64,000 nt of DNA from CAZVYN01 sp964631125 (GTDB taxonomy: Bacteria; Eisenbacteria; RBG-16-71-46; CAIMUX01). Positions 60,847-64,000 of the stretch are shown piece by piece; within the stretch, counting starts at the first letter, position 1; each line of letters begins with the position of its first letter. The translations under genes and the position numbers were made by a program. The notes beneath the pieces were generated by a model. The model was not told the origin of the DNA and searched no databases. It saw nothing but the letters and a program-made list of their open reading frames with translations. The DNA is taken from NCBI GenBank assembly GCA_964631125.1, contig CAZVYN010000002.1, forward strand, positions 45,363-109,362, in the 5' to 3' direction.

Positions 60847-61460
60847 TAGTTGCTCCACAGATCAAACCCGAACTTCACGCCGACGACATGACCGTCTGAG
60901 ATGACGACGACATCGCCGTCCTTGCCTTCAGTGAAGACGTCGTAGCGGACTTCGGCGCGGAGGGTGCCGCGGTCGCTCATGAAGGGGCGACGCAGGCCGA
61001 GGCCGACACCGATCGTGACGCTCGCCGCCGTGGCATCCGAGGGGCCGACATCGAGACTGTTGATCAGGATTCCGGCCCCGCCGGTGGCGTAGGGCCCGCT
61101 GCGAGTCTCGGAGAAGTTGTACTGGTAGTTTCCGGTCGCTTCGATCCCCGTGGTCGAAACGTCCTCCGCCGACAGGACGCTCACCCCGGTGTCGATATAG
61201 AGCTCATGGTGACGGTTGTAGAGCCGCTTGGCGACACGCAGGCCGGGCATGAGAGCGCCGACCGAAGCCGGCAACGCGATGAACGTCGCATCGTCTCCGT
61301 CCGAGTTCAGGAAACCGATGCCGAAGTTCGTGCCGAGACTCCACTCCGCGGCGTGGGCGCCGGGGGCCACGAACAATGCGGAAACGGCGGCGCAGGTGAC
61401 CGCGGCGAGTGCGAGCAGTGATCGGAGTGAACGGGTGTGCAGCGTCGTCGTTCTAGGCAT
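60846..61460 (-). CDS. Outer membrane beta-barrel protein
   Basis: A 204-residue exported protein with GGAGGGACTC before the ATG and a signal peptide (LLALAAVTCAAVSALFVAPGAHA). The mature part is about 165 residues of alternating strands (WSLGTNFGIGFLNSD, HELYIDTGVSVLSAED, NYQYNFSETRSGPYATGG, VTIGVGLGLRRPF) and ends with an aromatic-flanked strand (VVGVKFGFDLWSN), as in small eight-stranded barrels of the OmpW/OmpX type. It is a likely outer-membrane pore or surface barrel of unknown substrate. Confidence 0.8.
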   Translation of the reverse strand: MPRTTTLHTRSLRSLLALAAVTCAAVSALFVAPGAHAAEWSLGTNFGIGFLNSDGDDATFIALPASVGALMPGLRVAKRLYNRHHELYIDTGVSVLSAEDVSTTGIEATGNYQYNFSETRSGPYATGGAGILINSLDVGPSDATAASVTIGVGLGLRRPFMSDRGTLRAEVRYDVFTEGKDGDVVVISDGHVVGVKFGFDLWSN

Positions 61461-61541
61461 GAGTCCCTCCTGGACAGGATTGCGGCGGATTCCCTTGTAC
61501 CCAGAGCGCGATCCCGCGACCGGATACCTTGCCTCGCCAGC

Positions 61542-62798
61542 CTACACCGGTTCCGGATCGGCGTAAGCCCGATCCAGCAATTGCATCAGGTGGAGCACCT
61601 CGACGCTGTATCCCGCCGCGCGCGCTCCTGCCGCGATCTGGAGTTGGCAGCCGGGATTCGCCGTAATGACGAGATCGGCGCCGCTGCGTTGGACGTGCGC
61701 GAGCTTGCGCTCCAGAATCCGCCGTGAGAGATCCGGCTGTGTCGCGGAGTAAAGGCCGGCCGCGCCGCAGCACCAGTCGGCCTCCTCGAGCGGCCGCAGT
61801 TCGAGACCGGGGATCTGCGCGAGCAGCGTGCGCGGTTCGTCCGAGACGCGTTGTCCGTGCACGAGATGGCACGGCTCGTCGTAGACGGCCACGCGGCGGA
61901 TCTGAGTCGTCGGCGGAACGAGGCCGGCCCGCGCCAGCCAGACCGCGACGTCGACCACGGGCGGATTCGAAGGGAGACGCGACTGGAGGTGGGCGCCGCA
62001 TCCGGCCGAGTTGCTGACGACGGCGTCCAGCTCCAAGCCCCCGAACAGCTCCGCATTGACTCGCAACAACTTCTCCGCGGTCTCGACATCTCCGCTGTGC
62101 GCGTGCAACGCGCCGCAGCACTGCTGCTGCTTCGGCAAGACGACCTCGAAACCGTTGCGCGTCAAGACGCGCACGGTCGCGGCATGCGTCTCGCCCATCG
62201 CCTGTTCCATCACGCAACCGACGAAGAGCGCGACCCGGCCGCGAAATTCGCCCTGCGGAGGGATGCGATCGGGCGCGGAGCGGAGGAATGCGGGCGGGAG
62301 CCTGGGAGGGAGCGTTCGCACGAGTGCGCCGAGGAACGGCGGGAAGAGGCGAGTCTGGGCGAAGGAGCGAGCGAAAGACGCGAGGCCGAGTGATTCGGCG
62401 AGGCGGAGGGGGGCGAGGGCCAGGGCGAGGCGGGAGCGACTCGAGAGCCAACGGCGGAGGAAATTCCGCGGACTCCGCGCGTGGCCGCGCGGACGACTGG
62501 CCATCGCCCCCTCGAAGATCTCGCCGTAACGCACGCCCGACGGACAGGCGGTTTCGCAGGCGCGGCAGTTGAGACAGCGATCGAGCGGCGCCAGCGTCTC
62601 GTCGTCCGGCTCGAGTCGCCCTTCGATCAACGCGCGCAGAAGATGGATGCGTCCGCGCGGCGAGTCGGCCTCGGTCCCCAACTCGGCGTAGGTCGGACAG
62701 GTCGGCAGACAGAAGCCGCAGTGCACGCATTCCTGTAACAACGGCATGAGCGAAGCCATGCCGTTGTCGAGCTCGGGCCGAGCGGCGCCGCGACTCAT
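61542..62798 (-). CDS. glcF: Glycolate oxidase iron-sulfur subunit GlcF
   Basis: A 418-residue protein with two 4Fe-4S binding sites (CVHCGFCLPTCPTY and CLNCRACETACPSG) and two CCG domains (FVGCVMEQAMG...QQCCGALHAHSG, then DEPCHLVHGQ...ADWCCGAAG). It passes electrons from GlcDE during oxidation of glycolate to glyoxylate. The ATG overlaps the stop of glcE (ATGA). It is followed downstream by the barrel gene. Confidence 0.93.
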   Translation of the reverse strand: MSRGAARPELDNGMASLMPLLQECVHCGFCLPTCPTYAELGTEADSPRGRIHLLRALIEGRLEPDDETLAPLDRCLNCRACETACPSGVRYGEIFEGAMASRPRGHARSPRNFLRRWLSSRSRLALALAPLRLAESLGLASFARSFAQTRLFPPFLGALVRTLPPRLPPAFLRSAPDRIPPQGEFRGRVALFVGCVMEQAMGETHAATVRVLTRNGFEVVLPKQQQCCGALHAHSGDVETAEKLLRVNAELFGGLELDAVVSNSAGCGAHLQSRLPSNPPVVDVAVWLARAGLVPPTTQIRRVAVYDEPCHLVHGQRVSDEPRTLLAQIPGLELRPLEEADWCCGAAGLYSATQPDLSRRILERKLAHVQRSGADLVITANPGCQLQIAAGARAAGYSVEVLHLMQLLDRAYADPEPV

Positions 62799-64000
62799 CT
62801 CGCGCTCTCTATGTTTCCCGCACTCGCGAAAAGCTCAGGACCGAGAATCCCCGCCGGATCGAACGCGCGCATCAACCGCAGATGGATCTCGCGTTGGGCT
62901 GGGTCGAGTCCCCAAGGATCGAACGAGATGGGAACTGTGCTGCGCTCGATGACGAGGCCGCCGCCGGCTTGTTGGAGGGCGGTGCGGAGCGTTTCGAGCT
63001 GAGACACGGCGGCTGCCGCCGCCGTGTGACTGGCCGAGTAACATAGCCACCCCATCTCCCCTCCCGGTACGAGCAACTCCGTGGCCCCTTCGAGCCATCC
63101 GTTCGCTTCGGCCTCATCGAGCATACGGATGAGCGACGCCGCCGGCGCCTGTACGCGTGCGACCAGCGCCGTGGACGCCGCCAACCTCAAGTCTCCCCAC
63201 AGTTCGGGCACGGTCGGCGCGAGCGCAGGGTCGATCACCGCCGGCGTGCCGCCGAAACCGAGTCGACGCAACTGACGGCGCGCAGTGTCGACCGACTTCG
63301 TGATCGATTCGGATCGACCTTCGAGCCCGAGGAAGAGCAAGCGATAAGAGAGTGCGCCCGTCGGGAGGATGGCGCGACCACCGTCGATGGCGAAGATCGA
63401 GCGCAACTGCTCCTGGCCCCACTCGCCCGGAACGAGCACGGCGGAAGCGAGCCCCGCATCCAACTGGAGAAGCGAGCGAACCGCCTCCAACGCCGCCGTG
63501 CGCGAACCACACGCCACCGCGAGCCACACCGTCTCTTCCGGCGCCGGCTCCAGCTTCAGATCCACGCGCGCGAGCACGCCGAGTCGACCCTGCGCCCCTA
63601 GCTGCACCTTGTGCAGGTCATACCCGGTCACGTTCTTCACGACTCGTCCGCCCGATCGCACCAGCGTCCCGTCGCCTCGCGCCACCAGCGCGCCGAGCAC
63701 CCAGTCCCGCGCGCGCCCACGCGTCAGCGTGAGCGGTCCCGATCGACCCGAGGCGAGCACGCCCCCTAACGTCGACTGCGCGTTGACCGGAGGATCCAGC
63801 GGCAACCGCTGCCCCCGTTCGCGTAGCCGAATCGACAACTCCCGCCACCGAATCCCCGCATCCGCCGTAACAACCAAATCCGCCGGGTCATGCCGCAGCT
63901 CCCCGCAGAGACCGGTGGTATGTAGTGTCGCGCCCTGTAGTGTCGCGCCCTCAGGCGCGACGCCTCCCCCCCCATACGACCCACCCCCCCGTATCACCAC
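62795..64000 (-). CDS. glcE: Glycolate oxidase FAD-binding subunit GlcE (partial)
   Basis: The 401 residues in the window start mid-gene at the right edge. The reading begins with the FAD-binding glycine-rich loop (VIRGGGSYGGGG) and continues with LVVTADAGIRWRELSIRLRE, PLDPPVNAQSTLGGVLA, VKNVTGYDLHKVQLGAQGRLG and the C-terminal AFDPAGILGPELF, the pattern of GlcE/FAD-linked oxidases. A 15-bp tandem repeat in the N-terminal part encodes GATLQGATLH, an insertion not usual in the family. A glcD gene, if present, should lie beyond the window. Confidence 0.88.
   Translation of the reverse strand: MVIRGGGSYGGGGVAPEGATLQGATLHTTGLCGELRHDPADLVVTADAGIRWRELSIRLRERGQRLPLDPPVNAQSTLGGVLASGRSGPLTLTRGRARDWVLGALVARGDGTLVRSGGRVVKNVTGYDLHKVQLGAQGRLGVLARVDLKLEPAPEETVWLAVACGSRTAALEAVRSLLQLDAGLASAVLVPGEWGQEQLRSIFAIDGGRAILPTGALSYRLLFLGLEGRSESITKSVDTARRQLRRLGFGGTPAVIDPALAPTVPELWGDLRLAASTALVARVQAPAASLIRMLDEAEANGWLEGATELLVPGGEMGWLCYSASHTAAAAAVSQLETLRTALQQAGGGLVIERSTVPISFDPWGLDPAQREIHLRLMRAFDPAGILGPELFASAGNIESAR
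63921..63950 (+). repeat. Fifteen-bp tandem repeat inside glcE
   Basis: Two copies of TGTAGTGTCGCGCCC in tandem, the second also forming a GTCGCGCC/GGCGCGAC hairpin with the sequence just to the right. It encodes five extra residues twice (GATLQ/GATLH). Confidence 0.9.

Noticed and set aside
1..64000. tRNA or rRNA genes and CRISPR arrays
   Set aside because: I looked for tRNA T-arm and CCA-like patterns and for regularly spaced repeats and saw none. A covariance-model scan would be decisive.

Overview
The window reads as chromosomal DNA of a high-GC (roughly two-thirds G+C) Gram-negative bacterium. Outer-membrane and envelope genes abound: an OmpA-type lipoprotein, a Pal-like lipoprotein, TolC/RND efflux, a beta-barrel protein and many lipoboxes. 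Four secreted proteins, plus the tail of a permease fusion, end in FlgD/type-A sorting-like C-terminal domains of the kind used with type IX secretion. Three loci encode repeats of the pattern GACC-x(n)-C-x(n)-GDGTxCxxxPC. I infer a member of the wider FCB assemblage, with Candidatus Eisenbacteria (Eiseniibacteriota) as the best guess; no marker gene here settles it. I saw no tRNA, rRNA or CRISPR array.

Layout. 1-10 kb: tail of a secreted protein, a radical-SAM/RIC operon for Fe-S or nitrosative stress, a gene-poor stretch with a large palindrome, ettA, a fused aspartokinase/diaminopimelate decarboxylase carrying an apparent frameshift, a kelch-repeat secreted protein, an acetyltransferase and a small RRM protein. 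10-17.5 kb: DoxX, an LVIVD-repeat secreted protein, a methyltransferase, a broken GACC lipoprotein, RtcB and another sorted secreted protein. 17.6-19.5 kb: nrfHA for nitrite ammonification. 19.5-25.7 kb: desaturase plus TlpA-like lipoprotein, a PAS/receiver chimera with a SEC-C protein, an HNH endonuclease-like protein and a VOC protein. 25.7-30.7 kb: esterase and patatin lipoprotein, Xaa-Pro aminopeptidase and an MscS channel.

30.8-34.1 kb holds two tandem paralogous GACC-repeat secreted proteins; the second is disrupted by a fragment of an IS66-family transposase. 34.2-39.4 kb: a small membrane protein, an OmpA lipoprotein and an operon of acetyltransferase, S9 peptidase and acetyltransferase. 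39.5-46 kb: a very unusual in-frame fusion of a SulP permease (with STAS domain) to a large exported multidomain protein, translationally coupled to an Eco57I-like DNA methyltransferase. 46-49 kb: YceI plus a fused E1 2-oxoacid dehydrogenase. 49-55.9 kb: a zinc/cobalt/cadmium-type resistance operon (small Cys-rich exported protein, CzcC, CzcB, CzcA, CDF transporter). 55.9-60.8 kb: a lipoprotein and a pal/histidine kinase/NtrC-type regulator operon with repeated operator-like sites upstream. 60.8-64 kb: a beta-barrel protein and glcEF of glycolate oxidase, with glcE running off the window.

Two cautions apply throughout. Several genes are interrupted by apparent single-base shifts (lysC-lysA, the lipoprotein at 13.7 kb, and both GACC paralogues at 31-34 kb), which may be long-read assembly errors rather than biology. 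Function calls rest on motifs read by eye, not on database searches.
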